Source: Jannaschia sp. Os4
Lineage (GTDB): Bacteria > Pseudomonadota > Alphaproteobacteria > Rhodobacterales > Rhodobacteraceae
NCBI RefSeq assembly: GCF_016820245.1
Contig: NZ_JAFCAR010000002.1
Location: forward strand, 1 to 64,000
Length of the DNA stretch: 64,000 nucleotides
Direction: 5' to 3'
Shown here: in pieces, positions 52,206 through 61,175 of the stretch
Position numbering within the stretch: the stretch's first letter is position 1
Layout of the letters: every line of letters starts with the position of its first letter
Position numbers and translations under genes: made by a program
Notes under the pieces: model-generated
Seen by the model: the letters and a program-made list of their open reading frames with translations, nothing else
Databases searched by the model: none
What the model was told of the DNA's origin: nothing

Positions 52206-52754
52206 ATGACCACCGATTGGCACGGAACCACCATCGTCGCCGTCCGCCGGGGCGGACGGGTCTGCGTCGCGGGCGACGGCCAAGTCACCCAAGGGCAGGC
52301 CACCGTGATGAAGGGCAACGCGCGCAAGGTGCGTCGCCTCTCGCCGGGCGGGCACGAGGTGGTCGCGGGCTTCGCGGGGTCGACGGCGGACGCCTTCACC
52401 CTGCTCGAGAAGCTCGAGGCCAAGCTCGACGCCGCGCCTGGCCAGCTCGCCCGCGCCTGCGTGGCCTTGGCCAAGGACTGGCGGACGGACAAGATGCTCC
52501 GCAACCTCGAGGCCATGCTCATCGTCACGGACGGCACCGACCTCTTCGTGGTCACCGGCAACGGCGACGTGCTCGAGCCGCAGCACGACGTCACCGCGAT
52601 CGGATCGGGCGGCAACTACGCGCTGGCCGCCGCGCGCGGCCTGATGGACGGCGACGGGGACGCCGAGCACGTAGCGCGCCGCGCGATGGAGATCGCCGCC
52701 GAGATCTGCGTCTACACCAACGGCAACCTCACCGTGGAGACGATCGGGGGCTGA
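52206..52754 (+). CDS. hslV: HslV, ATP-dependent protease peptidase subunit
   Basis: Proteasome-beta-like peptidase of the HslUV (ClpYQ) complex. The 182-residue precursor begins [17 protein letters not shown]; the family nucleophile is an N-terminal Thr of the TTIVAVRR core (here near residue 8, exposed after processing). [30 protein letters not shown] and the C-terminal [11 protein letters not shown] are typical. hslU lies 2.9 kb downstream on the same strand rather than adjacent. The P450 gene follows after only 2 bp. Confidence 0.95.
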   Translation: MTTDWHGTTIVAVRRGGRVCVAGDGQVTQGQATVMKGNARKVRRLSPGGHEVVAGFAGSTADAFTLLEKLEAKLDAAPGQLARACVALAKDWRTDKMLRNLEAMLIVTDGTDLFVVTGNGDVLEPQHDVTAIGSGGNYALAAARGLMDGDGDAEHVARRAMEIAAEICVYTNGNLTVETIGG

Positions 52755-52756
52755 CG

Positions 52757-54163
52757 ATGCGCCTGCCTCCCGACCTCGAGGCCGCCTACGCCGACAGCTT
52801 CGTCCCGCCGCGCCCGCTGCGCGACGACGCGCACCCCTCGACCGCCGGCCTGCTGCGCCAGTTGCGGCGCGGGCTGCTCCACGTGTTCGACGCCCGCTCC
52901 TTCCGGTCCTTCGAGGGCGGGTCCCTCCTCCGCGCGCTGCGCCGCCGCATCGTCACCGCGAACGAGCCGCGCACCCTCAAGGAGGCGCTCCACGACAAGC
53001 ACGCCCTGTTCGAGCGCAAGTCGCCCCAGATGCGCCATGCGCTGGAGCCGCTGCTCGGCGACGGCCTGTTCGTCTCCGACGGGGCCACCTGGGCCGAGCG
53101 CCGCGCCGCCGTGGCCCCCATCGTGCACGCCGCCCACGTCCCCACCTTCGCGCCGGTCATGGCGGAGGTGGCCCGCGCCTTCCGCGACGGCCTGACCCCC
53201 GGCGCGCCGCACGACATGCTGTTCGAGATGGGCGAGATGTCCGCCGAGATCATCGCCCGCACGGTGTTCGGCACCGCCTTGGGCCGGTCGAGGACGCGCG
53301 AGATCATCGCCGGCTTCGCGGACTTCCAGCGTCACGTGGACCAAGTGGACCTCCCCTCCATGCTGGGCCTGCCGGGCTGGTGGCCCCGCCGCCAGACCCG
53401 CGCCGCCCGCGCCGCCGCCCGGCGGGTGCAGGCGGTGATCGACGGCCTGCTCGCCGACATCGAGGCGCGGCGCGGCGGGTCGGAGGCCGAGACGGACGCG
53501 CTCGCCGCCAAGCTGTTCGACGCCGCCGACCGGCACGGGAAGCCCCTCGCCCGCCGCGCCATCCGCAACGAGGCGATCGTGCTGTTCATGGCGGGGCACG
53601 AGACGACGGCGAACACGCTGGCATGGGCGCTCTACCTCGTGGACCGCTCGCCCCGCGTCCGGGCCGCCCTCTCCGCCGAGCTCGACGCCGTCTTGGGCGG
53701 GCGCGACCCGGAATACGCCGACGTGCCGAACCTCCCCGTCACCCGCGCCATCGTGCTGGAGACGCTGCGCCTCTACCCGCCGGTGCCGATCCTCGGGCGG
53801 ACGGCGACCGGGGACGGCACCGTGGGGGACCACGCCGTCCGGGCGGGCGACCTGTTCCTCGCGGTGCCGTGGCTGTCGCAGCGCAACGAGGACCTGTGGT
53901 CCCTGCCCCACCACTTCGTCCCCGAGCGCTTCGCCCCGGGCCGCCCGCGCCCGGACAAGCACGTCTACATGCCCTTCGCCTCCGGCCCCCGCACCTGCCC
54001 CGGCCAGACCTTCGCGACGGTCGAGGCGGTGCTCTGCCTCGCCACCCTGCTGCGCAGCTACGAGATCCGCCTCGCGCCCGGCACGGAGGTGGCGACCGAC
54101 TGCCGCCTGACGCTGCGCCCCACCTCGCCCCTCACGATGATCCCGCGGCCGCGCCCGTGCTGA
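52757..54163 (+). CDS. Cytochrome P450
   Basis: A 468-residue heme monooxygenase. The I-helix AGHETTA (about 279-285), ExxR as ETLR (about 335-338) and the heme-binding loop PFASGPRTCPGQ with thiolate Cys414 are complete. The architecture is like the CYP102/CYP4-type fatty acid or terpene hydroxylases, but no family can be assigned by eye. There is no membrane anchor. It is 2 bp downstream of hslV and overlaps the acyltransferase gene by 7 bp, suggesting the two act on a common lipid. No dedicated ferredoxin or reductase gene is nearby. Confidence 0.9.
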   Translation: MRLPPDLEAAYADSFVPPRPLRDDAHPSTAGLLRQLRRGLLHVFDARSFRSFEGGSLLRALRRRIVTANEPRTLKEALHDKHALFERKSPQMRHALEPLLGDGLFVSDGATWAERRAAVAPIVHAAHVPTFAPVMAEVARAFRDGLTPGAPHDMLFEMGEMSAEIIARTVFGTALGRSRTREIIAGFADFQRHVDQVDLPSMLGLPGWWPRRQTRAARAAARRVQAVIDGLLADIEARRGGSEAETDALAAKLFDAADRHGKPLARRAIRNEAIVLFMAGHETTANTLAWALYLVDRSPRVRAALSAELDAVLGGRDPEYADVPNLPVTRAIVLETLRLYPPVPILGRTATGDGTVGDHAVRAGDLFLAVPWLSQRNEDLWSLPHHFVPERFAPGRPRPDKHVYMPFASGPRTCPGQTFATVEAVLCLATLLRSYEIRLAPGTEVATDCRLTLRPTSPLTMIPRPRPC

Positions 54164-55191
54164 CCCGCGACGTCCCGTGGGACTGGTGCGAGGCGGAGGA
54201 GCCGCCGCCCCCGCCGCTGCGCGACCTGGTCCGCCGCGACGCGGCGGGCGCGGCGGCGCGGCTGTGGCACGTCACGCACCGGGCGCAGGGCGCGGCCCAG
54301 CGCGCGATGCTCGCGGCGTTCCGCGCGGCGCCCGCCCCGTGGGGCGCCGCGGCGGCGGGACGCGTGGTGGCCCCCCTCGCCCGCTGGCACGCGCGGGACA
54401 CGCTGATGGCGGCGCGCATGGACGGCACCCTCGCCCGCCTCCGCCCCGACCTCGACGCCGCCGGCCGCGCCGCGATGATCGACCGCTGGTTCGCGAACAC
54501 CGTGCGGGCGATGTGCGGCTACCCGAAGCTCGCCACCCTCGCCGCCCCGCCCCACACGACGACCGAGGGCGCGGGGCACCTGCGCGCCGTCCGGGCGACC
54601 GGGCGCCCGCTGGTCGTGGCCTCGGTCCACACCGGCATGTGGGAGATCCTCGCCTTCCGCGCCTCGCGCGACTTCGAGGACCACGGCGTCGGCACGTGGC
54701 AGCCGCAGCCCAACCGCCACGACAACCGCATCGTCGCCGCCGAGCGGCGCAGGCTCGGGATCAAGGTGCTGCCCGCCTCGCCCCGCCTCGCGCGGCGGCT
54801 GGCGGCCATCCTGTCCGAGCCGGGCGCGGGGCTCGCGCTCATGGTCGACGAGGTCAGCGAGGGGCGGATCAAGTTCCCCCTCCTCGGACGGCGGCCCGAG
54901 GGGCGGTCGAACCTCTCCTTCGCGCTGCGGATGATGCAGCGGCTGGACGGGCTCGTGATCCCGGCGACGATCACGCGGACCGGCCCGGACCGGCACGTGT
55001 TCCGCTATCACGACCCCTTCGGGATCGGCTCCGGGGCGGAGGGGATCGCCGAGGCGCAGGCGCGCCTCGACGGCGTCCTCGGGGCGCACGTGCGCGCGCA
55101 TCTGGACCAGTGGTACATGCTCCAGAACGTCGAGCCGCGCGAGCTCGGGGCGGTCAGCCGCCCAAGCGCGCGACGCCCAGCGGCACGTTGA
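54157..55191 (+). CDS. LpxL/HtrB-like lysophospholipid acyltransferase
   Basis: A 344-residue protein of the lipid A/lysophospholipid acyltransferase family. The HX4E catalytic motif is seen as HTGMWE with His158 and Glu163, followed by the substrate region WQPQPNRHDNRIV and LMVDEVSEGRIKFPLLGR. Unlike LpxL it lacks a clear N-terminal membrane helix; the N-terminus is proline-rich. GTG 54157 was chosen as the only start near the end of the P450 gene (7-bp overlap). The final 38 bp overlap the convergent DM13 gene. Confidence 0.8.
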   Translation: MLTRDVPWDWCEAEEPPPPPLRDLVRRDAAGAAARLWHVTHRAQGAAQRAMLAAFRAAPAPWGAAAAGRVVAPLARWHARDTLMAARMDGTLARLRPDLDAAGRAAMIDRWFANTVRAMCGYPKLATLAAPPHTTTEGAGHLRAVRATGRPLVVASVHTGMWEILAFRASRDFEDHGVGTWQPQPNRHDNRIVAAERRRLGIKVLPASPRLARRLAAILSEPGAGLALMVDEVSEGRIKFPLLGRRPEGRSNLSFALRMMQRLDGLVIPATITRTGPDRHVFRYHDPFGIGSGAEGIAEAQARLDGVLGAHVRAHLDQWYMLQNVEPRELGAVSRPSARRPAAR

Positions 55192-55540
55192 ACCGCTCGC
55201 ACCAGATCCAGACCTCGTTGTAGGCGTCGGCGTTGACGCCGTTGGGGATCGCGTAGCTGCTCGCGCCCCGGTCGGAGGCCAGCCGCCCCATCAGGGTCCG
55301 CGCGTCGTACCGCCCGTTCGAGCCCAGCGCGACCTTGGGGTCCGGCGCCCCGTCGAAGGTGAAGTCGCCGAGGAGGTTCACCCGGCCGTCCGCGATCTCG
55401 GCGGTGCCGGTGGTGACGTGGTTCGACAGGCCTCGGAACGTGCCGAGGCGCCCGTGGCCCCCGGCGAGGGCGGGCAGCGCGGAAGCGGCAGTGGCGGCGA
55501 CGGCGCCGGTGGCGGCGGCGAGGAAGGAGCGGCGGTTCAT
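55154..55540 (-). CDS. Tat-exported DM13-domain protein
   Basis: A 128-residue protein with a twin-arginine signal peptide (MNRRSFLAAATGAVAATAAS, cleavage probably after ALPALA). The mature part is a DM13 domain: the LSNHVTTGTAEI strand-turn, NLLGDFTFDGAPDPKVALGS and a single Cys in VWIWCERFNVPLG. DM13 domains are proposed electron-transfer or redox-signalling modules with a conserved Cys, often in exported proteins. Tat export suggests folding or cofactor loading before transport. It overlaps the acyltransferase 3' end by 38 bp and is divergent from hslU. Confidence 0.85.
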   Translation of the reverse strand: MNRRSFLAAATGAVAATAASALPALAGGHGRLGTFRGLSNHVTTGTAEIADGRVNLLGDFTFDGAPDPKVALGSNGRYDARTLMGRLASDRGASSYAIPNGVNADAYNEVWIWCERFNVPLGVARLGG

Positions 55541-55702
55541 GGGCGTGGTCCTTTCGGGGACGGTGGAGCCTCTGGGGGCGATGGAGGCACCCTGCCCCGC
55601 CCCCGCCCGCCCGCGATAGCCCCCCTCCCGCCCCCGTGATCGGCGTTGCGTTTCCGTGAGCGGCGCATAGGTGGGCGCCAAGGCCCGCCCTCGGAGATGC
55701 CC

Positions 55703-57004
55703 ATGACCACCCTGACCCCGCGCGAGATCGTCTCGGAACTCGACCGCTTCATCGTCGGCCAGAAGGACGCCAAACGCGCCGTGGCGGTCGCGCTGCGCAA
55801 CCGCTGGCGGCGGCGGCAACTGCCCGAGGACCTGCGCGACGAGGTCTACCCGAAGAACATCCTGATGATCGGCCCCACCGGGGTCGGCAAGACGGAGATC
55901 AGCCGCCGGCTGGCCAAGCTGGCGCAGGCCCCCTTCCTCAAGGTCGAGGCGACCAAGTTCACCGAGGTGGGCTACGTGGGCCGTGACGTCGAGCAGATCA
56001 TCCGCGACCTGGCCGAGGCGGCGCAGGTCATGGTCCGCGACCGGATGCGCGAGGAGGTGCGCGCGACGGTGCACGGGGCCGCCGAGGACCGGGTGATCGC
56101 CGCGCTGGCGGGCGAGGACGCGCGCGAGGGCACGCGCGAGGCGTTCCGCAAGAAGCTCCGGTCGGGCGAGCTGGACGACAAGGAGATCACCTTGGAGGTG
56201 GCCGACACGTCGAACCCGCTCGGCGGCATGGAGATCCCGGGCCAGCCGGGCATGGCGCAGATGGCCGACCTCGGCTCGCTCTTCGGCAAGGCGTTCCAGC
56301 GCACCGTCAAGAAGCGCATGACCGTGGCCCAGTCCTACGAGGTGCTGATCGACGAGGAGGCGGACAAGACGCTCGACGACGAGGCCGTCAAGCGCGAGGC
56401 GATCCGCGCCGTCGAGGAGGACGGGATCGTGTTCCTCGACGAGATCGACAAGGTCGCCAAGGGCACCGAGAACCGCTCCGGCGACGTCTCCCGCGAGGGG
56501 GTGCAGCGCGACCTGCTCCCCCTGATCGAGGGGACGACCGTCTCGACCAAGATCGGGCCGGTCAAGACCGACCACATCCTCTTCATCGCCTCGGGCGCCT
56601 TCCACGTCGCCAAGCCCTCGGACCTCCTGCCCGAGCTGCAGGGCCGCCTGCCCATCCGCGTCGAGCTGCGCGCGCTGACCGAGGCCGACTTCGTGCGCAT
56701 CCTGACCGAGACGGACAACGCGCTCACCCGGCAATACGCCGCGCTGATGGGCACCGAGGAGGTCACGGTCGAGTTTACCGAGGACGGCATCGCCGCCCTC
56801 GCCCGGATCGCCGCGCAGGTGAACGGCTCGGTCGAGAACATCGGCGCGCGCCGCCTCTACACGGTGCTGGAGCGGGTGTTCGAGGAACTGTCCTTCGCCG
56901 CGCCCGACCGGGGCGGCGAGTCGGTGACGGTCGATGCCGCCTTCGTCGAGGGCCAGGTGGGCGACCTCGCCGCCTCCGAGGACCTCAGCCGCTACGTGCT
57001 GTGA
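55703..57004 (+). CDS. hslU: HslU, ATPase subunit of the HslUV protease
   Basis: AAA+ unfoldase that feeds substrates to HslV. The 433-residue protein has Walker [10 protein letters not shown] (about 57-65), an I-domain (near 110-240), Walker [12 protein letters not shown] (near 243-253) and the C-terminal DLSRYVL tail that inserts into HslV. I chose the ATG at 55703, preceded by GGAG 7-10 bp upstream; the ATG at 55697 is too close to that site. It is separated from hslV by three unrelated genes. Confidence 0.95.
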   Translation: MTTLTPREIVSELDRFIVGQKDAKRAVAVALRNRWRRRQLPEDLRDEVYPKNILMIGPTGVGKTEISRRLAKLAQAPFLKVEATKFTEVGYVGRDVEQIIRDLAEAAQVMVRDRMREEVRATVHGAAEDRVIAALAGEDAREGTREAFRKKLRSGELDDKEITLEVADTSNPLGGMEIPGQPGMAQMADLGSLFGKAFQRTVKKRMTVAQSYEVLIDEEADKTLDDEAVKREAIRAVEEDGIVFLDEIDKVAKGTENRSGDVSREGVQRDLLPLIEGTTVSTKIGPVKTDHILFIASGAFHVAKPSDLLPELQGRLPIRVELRALTEADFVRILTETDNALTRQYAALMGTEEVTVEFTEDGIAALARIAAQVNGSVENIGARRLYTVLERVFEELSFAAPDRGGESVTVDAAFVEGQVGDLAASEDLSRYVL

Positions 57005-57069
57005 TGGATCGCCATACGCGCGATGCGGCGCTCGCCAACGCGCGCGGGGACCGCTAACCCTCGTCCCGG

Positions 57070-58413
57070 ATGACGCGCGACGACCGAACGACCGAACCGG
57101 GGCATCCGGCGCTTCGCTGGGCCCTGCCCCCCGTGGCAGTCGGCCTCGCCGCCCTCGTCCGCGTCGCGCTCCTGCCGGTGGTGGGCACCGCCGCGCCCTT
57201 CTCGACCTTCGCGCTCGCCACCTTCGCGGTGGCCTTCCTCGCCGGGCGCTGGCCCGCGGTGGCGACCATCGCCCTCGCGGTGCCGACGGGCTGGTGGCTG
57301 CTGATCGGCGCGACCCCCGGCTGGTCGGCGGACGCGGACGAGGTGGTGGGCAACGTCGGGCTGTTCGTCGTCATCGCCGGGGCGGGCGTCGGCCTCGTCG
57401 GGTGGCTCCGGCAGGCGCTGCGGCGCGCCCGCCGCTTGGAGGCCGAGCTCGAGGCCACGCGCAGCCGCCTCGAGGGGGCGCTGAAGGCCGGCGACATGGG
57501 CACCTACGAGTGGAAGGTGGAGGACGACCGCGCGACGTGGGACGAGACCGCCTACGCCCTGTGGGACGTGCCCCCCGGCACGCCGGTGACGAGGGGCATG
57601 GTCCGGGCCCGCGTCCACCCGGACGACGTGGCCGCGTTCGACGCCGACATGGCGCGGGCGATGGATCCGCAGGGCGACGGCCTCCGCGAGGTGACGTACC
57701 GCGTGATGAGCCGCGACGGGGAGCGGGTGCTGCGCTGGCTGCACGTGCGCGCGCAGATGGAGTTCGCGCCCGACGGCACGCCGTCGCGCATGGTCGGGGT
57801 CAACCGCGACGTCACCGACCTCAAGCGGGCCGAGGCCCAGCGCGAGCTGCTGATCCGCGAGCTGGACCACCGCGTGAAGAACCTCTTCGCCGTGATCGTC
57901 TCGATCCTCTCGCTCGCCCGGCGGCGGCACGGCGACTCGGACGCGCTGGTCGCCGCGGTGCGCCCCCGGATCGAGGCGCTGGCCCGCGCCCACGGCTCCT
58001 CGATCGGGCGCCATGCGGCGGAGGAGGGCGTGGCGCTCGAGACGCTGCTCGCGAACGTCCTCGCGCCCCACCGCGACGGCACCGGACGGATCGCCCTGCG
58101 CGGCCCGGCGGTCGACCTCCCCGTCTCGGCGATCACGCCCTTGGGCCTCACGGTGCACGAGCTCGCCACCAACGCCGCCAAGCACGGGGCGCTCTCGGTC
58201 GAGGGGGGGCGGGTCGCGGTCACGTGGGAGGTCGCCGACGGCACCCTCGCCATCGACTGGCGCGAGACGGGCGGCCCGGCGGCGGAGCGGACGGCGGGCG
58301 GCTTCGGCGCGACCCTGCTGGAGGCGACCACGGCGCAGTTGCGCGGCACCCTCGAAACGGAGACCGGCGCGGACGGCCTGCGCGTCCGCATCGCCTTCCC
58401 CGTCAGCGCCTGA
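57070..58413 (+). CDS. Membrane-bound PAS sensor histidine kinase of the HWE family
   Basis: A 447-residue kinase. Three or four N-terminal membrane segments (about 20-110, a MASE/DUF4118-like sensor), a PAS/PAC domain (about 135-255, ending VGVNRDVTDLKRAE) and an HWE-type transmitter: His267 in ELDHRVKNLF, Asn368 in HELATNAAKHG, and the Trp-Glu pair at 386-387 that names the family. The HWE kinases often serve general stress or light responses in alphaproteobacteria. No response regulator gene is adjacent. Its 3' end overlaps the convergent smr-like gene by 11 bp. Confidence 0.88.
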   Translation: MTRDDRTTEPGHPALRWALPPVAVGLAALVRVALLPVVGTAAPFSTFALATFAVAFLAGRWPAVATIALAVPTGWWLLIGATPGWSADADEVVGNVGLFVVIAGAGVGLVGWLRQALRRARRLEAELEATRSRLEGALKAGDMGTYEWKVEDDRATWDETAYALWDVPPGTPVTRGMVRARVHPDDVAAFDADMARAMDPQGDGLREVTYRVMSRDGERVLRWLHVRAQMEFAPDGTPSRMVGVNRDVTDLKRAEAQRELLIRELDHRVKNLFAVIVSILSLARRRHGDSDALVAAVRPRIEALARAHGSSIGRHAAEEGVALETLLANVLAPHRDGTGRIALRGPAVDLPVSAITPLGLTVHELATNAAKHGALSVEGGRVAVTWEVADGTLAIDWRETGGPAAERTAGGFGATLLEATTAQLRGTLETETGADGLRVRIAFPVSA

Positions 58414-59002
58414 GGTAGACGTAGTAGGCCCCCTGCCCGCCCTGCGTCCGGTGCGCGGTCCGCACCTGGAGGACCAGCGGGGCGAGCGGGGCCATCCCGA
58501 GCCACGTCGGCACCTGGTGGCGCAGCACCCCGTGCCGCGTGGGGATCGGCCCGTCCTCGTCGCGGCGCTTCCCCTTGCCGGTCACCACGAGCAGCAGGCG
58601 CAGCCCCTTGGCGTGCCCGTCCATAACGAAGCGGGTCAGCCGCGGCTGCGCCTGCGCCAAGGTCATGCCGTGCAGGTCCAGCTTTGCCTCCGGCGCCAGC
58701 TTGCCGGCCGTCATCTTGCGGTGGCGCTTGGCGTCCATCCGGAGCGGCTGGCGCGACACCTCCTGCTCGACCGGCGCGGCGAAGTCGTTGGCGGGGGGGC
58801 GCTTGGGCGCCCGCGACCCGATGCGCAGCTTGGGCTGCGGCGCGGGGATAGGCGGCGGACGCGGGATGGCGGTCGAGGTGGGCGGCGACGGCGCCGCGCC
58901 CATCTCGCGGTTGCGCGGACGGTCGCCCAAGGGCTTCGCGGTCTTGGCGTAGGCCGCCCACAGGTCGCGGTCCGCCTGCGTCAGCCCGCGGCGGCGGCTC
59001 AT
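58403..59002 (-). CDS. Smr-domain (MutS2 C-terminal-like) protein
   Basis: A 199-residue protein. A proline-rich linker (about 40-65) precedes a C-terminal Smr domain with the LDLHGMTLAQAQPRL motif (near residues 108-122) and the RLLLVVTGKGKR strand-loop. Smr domains are nicking endonucleases or RNases, now linked to ribosome rescue; the role of this stand-alone alphaproteobacterial form is not settled. It follows mltA by an ATGA overlap and ends the timA-mltA-smr operon. Confidence 0.88.
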   Translation of the reverse strand: MSRRRGLTQADRDLWAAYAKTAKPLGDRPRNREMGAAPSPPTSTAIPRPPPIPAPQPKLRIGSRAPKRPPANDFAAPVEQEVSRQPLRMDAKRHRKMTAGKLAPEAKLDLHGMTLAQAQPRLTRFVMDGHAKGLRLLLVVTGKGKRRDEDGPIPTRHGVLRHQVPTWLGMAPLAPLVLQVRTAHRTQGGQGAYYVYLRR

Positions 59003-59835
59003 GGCAGCAGAGGGACCAGCCGTCCCCCGTGGTTCAGCGCCCCCGCCGCGACCCCCGCCGCCGCGCCCGTCCCGTAGAACAGGTCCGCCCGCGCGCCCTT
59101 GATCGCCGAGCCGACGTCCTGCGCCACCACCAGCCGCCGGATGGGGGTCGGCGCGTCCACCTCGATCCAGCAGGGCGTGCCCAGCGGGATCTCTTCGGGA
59201 TCGACGGCGATCGTGCGTCCTTCGGTCACCGGCAGGCCCAGCGCCCCCGGCGGCCCCTCCTCGGCGCGGGCGCGCAGGACGCGGAACATGACGTAGGACG
59301 GGTTCTCCCGCATCAGCGCCACGCCCCGCGCGCGGTCCGCGCGCAGCCAGTCCTTCAGGCCCTCGGCGGTGATCGTCGCCGCGTCCATCGCGCCGCGCGC
59401 GATCAGCAGCTTGCCGATCGAGACGTAGGCGTGCCCGTTCTTCGCCGCGTGGGTCAGCCGCAGCACGCCCCCCTCGACCAGCCGGATGCGGCCTGATCCC
59501 TGAACCTGCAGGAAGAAGCGGTCCACCTCGTCGCGCAGCCACGCGACCTCGTGGCCACGCAGCAGGTCGCGCCCTTCGATCTCCGCGCGGGGCGCGCCGG
59601 CGCCGCCCGGCGGCTCTGCATGGACGGGGACCGGGAAGGCGTCGGACCGCGACAGGGCGCCGTCGATCTCGGGCTCGAAGTAGCCGGTGAAGTGGACGTC
59701 ACGCGCCCGTCCGGGCGTCAGCGCCGCCAAGGCCGCGGCGACGCCCCCCGCGGGGACGTCGCGCAGGGGATGCCCGACGGGCAGGTTCCCGAGCGCGGGG
59801 CGCAGGGCCTCCGCGTCGTCCTCCGCCCAGAGCAT
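58999..59835 (-). CDS. mltA: MltA-family lytic transglycosylase, lacking a signal peptide
   Basis: Murein transglycosylases of this family cleave peptidoglycan glycan strands in the periplasm. The 278 residues contain the MltA core (FTGYFEPEIDGALSRSD near 49-65; FFLQVQGSGRIRL near 108-120) and the C-terminal 3D domain with catalytic Asp in VVAQDVGSAIKGARADLFYG. The product starts MLWAEDDAEALRP, without the usual signal or lipoprotein sequence. The codon two places upstream is the timA stop, in the same frame, so no extension is possible. Export or activity is therefore uncertain. Confidence 0.85.
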   Translation of the reverse strand: MLWAEDDAEALRPALGNLPVGHPLRDVPAGGVAAALAALTPGRARDVHFTGYFEPEIDGALSRSDAFPVPVHAEPPGGAGAPRAEIEGRDLLRGHEVAWLRDEVDRFFLQVQGSGRIRLVEGGVLRLTHAAKNGHAYVSIGKLLIARGAMDAATITAEGLKDWLRADRARGVALMRENPSYVMFRVLRARAEEGPPGALGLPVTEGRTIAVDPEEIPLGTPCWIEVDAPTPIRRLVVAQDVGSAIKGARADLFYGTGAAAGVAAGALNHGGRLVPLLP

Positions 59836-59838
59836 CGC

Positions 59839-60498
59839 TCAGCCGCCGGTGGCGACGAGCTTCCAGTTGGGATCGTCCGCCCCCATCGTCCGCGCGAAGG
59901 TCCAGACGTCGCGGGACTTCTTGATCTCGTTGGGATTACCCTCGACGATCTCGCCCTCGGCGTCGCGCACCACGCTCGTCATCTCGCCGACGAACTTGAT
60001 GGTGATCTGACCCTCGTCGGTGGCGCGGTCGAACTCCGCGTCGGTGAGCTGCGTCTCGCGCACCCCGATGAAGTTGGCCTCGACGCGCAGGCCCTTGTCC
60101 TCGCGCTCGGCGACGACCCCAAGGAACGCCTCGTAGACCTCCTCGGACAGGAAGGGCTGCACCTCGGCGAGGTCGCCGTTCTCGAAGGCCATCAGGATCA
60201 TCTCGTAGGCGCCGCGCGCGCCCGACACGAACTCGGTCACGTTGAAGCCCGGCTCGGCCAGCTTCATCGCCGCCAGCGCCTTAGCCGCCTCCGACCCGTC
60301 GGGGACGTGGTCGGTGATGTCCGTGTCCGGCCCGCCCTCGATCACCTCGAAGTCGCGACGCACGTCGCGTGCGGGCGCGGGGCCGGTCACGGGCGGCTTC
60401 TCGAAGCCGGTGCGCGTGCCGAGCACGTTCTTGAGCCGGATGATGAGGAAGAGGGCGATCCCGGCGAGGACCAGAAGCTGAAGCATCGCGGAATCCAT
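59839..60498 (-). CDS. Tim44/TimA-family protein
   Basis: A 219-residue protein with one N-terminal membrane helix (MLQLLVLAGIALFLIIRLK) and a cytoplasmic Tim44-like domain (about 85-219, with FENGDLAEVQPFLSEEVYEAF). In alphaproteobacteria these relatives of mitochondrial Tim44 have an undetermined role, probably in membrane protein handling. ATG 60498 was chosen because it starts just before the membrane helix. It is divergent from fxsA and is followed by mltA in the same frame after TGA-GCG. Confidence 0.88.
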   Translation of the reverse strand: MDSAMLQLLVLAGIALFLIIRLKNVLGTRTGFEKPPVTGPAPARDVRRDFEVIEGGPDTDITDHVPDGSEAAKALAAMKLAEPGFNVTEFVSGARGAYEMILMAFENGDLAEVQPFLSEEVYEAFLGVVAEREDKGLRVEANFIGVRETQLTDAEFDRATDEGQITIKFVGEMTSVVRDAEGEIVEGNPNEIKKSRDVWTFARTMGADDPNWKLVATGG

Positions 60499-60605
60499 GT
60501 GACGTCGTTCTCCCTCCGGGGTTCCTCCCCGGAGTCCCGCACATATGTAAGAGGCCGGTGGGGTCAAGCAAACCCGGCTCCGGCCCGCCAGAGGAGGTTC
60601 GTGCC

Positions 60606-61103
60606 ATGTGGCTCTTCGCGCTGTTCCTGATCGTCCCCTTGGTGGAGATCGGCCTGTTCATACAGGTCGGCGGCTGGCTCGGGCTCTGGCCGACCTTGGG
60701 GATCGTGATCCTGACGGCGCTGCTCGGCACCGTGCTGGTGCGGCGACAAGGCGCGGCCGAGCTGGCGCGGCTGCGCGGCTCGTTCGAGCGGCTGTCCGAC
60801 CCGACGCGGCCCTTGGCGCACGGCGCGATGATCCTCGCCTCGGGGCTGCTGCTGCTGACGCCCGGCTTCTTCACCGACGCGGTGGGCTTCGCGCTGCTGG
60901 TCCCCGGCGTCCGGGACGCGTTGATGAAGGCGATCGGCCAGCGCATCAAGGTCGAGAAGCTGCGGATGGGGCCGCAGCCGGGTCCGATGCGCCCGGCCCG
61001 CGAGGAGGTGGTCGAGGGCGAATGGGTCGAGGAGCCCGCGCGCCCGCGCGATCCCGACGCGCCGCCCTCCGGCTGGAGCCGGGGCGGGGATCGGCTGCAC
61101 TGA
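60606..61103 (+). CDS. fxsA: FxsA-family membrane protein
   Basis: A 165-residue membrane protein with the FxsA pattern: an N-terminal MWLFALFLIVPLVEIGLFIQ helix, a second helix (TLGIVILTALLGTVLVRRQG), and LLLLTPGFFTDAVGFALLVP; the C-terminal 50 residues are polar. FxsA is known in E. coli for lowering F-exclusion of phage T7; its normal function is unclear. A clear AGGAGG site precedes the ATG. The neighbour order timA/fxsA/secB is common in the group. Confidence 0.88.
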   Translation: MWLFALFLIVPLVEIGLFIQVGGWLGLWPTLGIVILTALLGTVLVRRQGAAELARLRGSFERLSDPTRPLAHGAMILASGLLLLTPGFFTDAVGFALLVPGVRDALMKAIGQRIKVEKLRMGPQPGPMRPAREEVVEGEWVEEPARPRDPDAPPSGWSRGGDRLH

Positions 61104-61175
61104 GGCGGGCCGCGTTGCGGGATCGCGGGCCGCGCGGTAAGTGGTCCGCCGACCTATTTCGAGGGGACATGAAGA

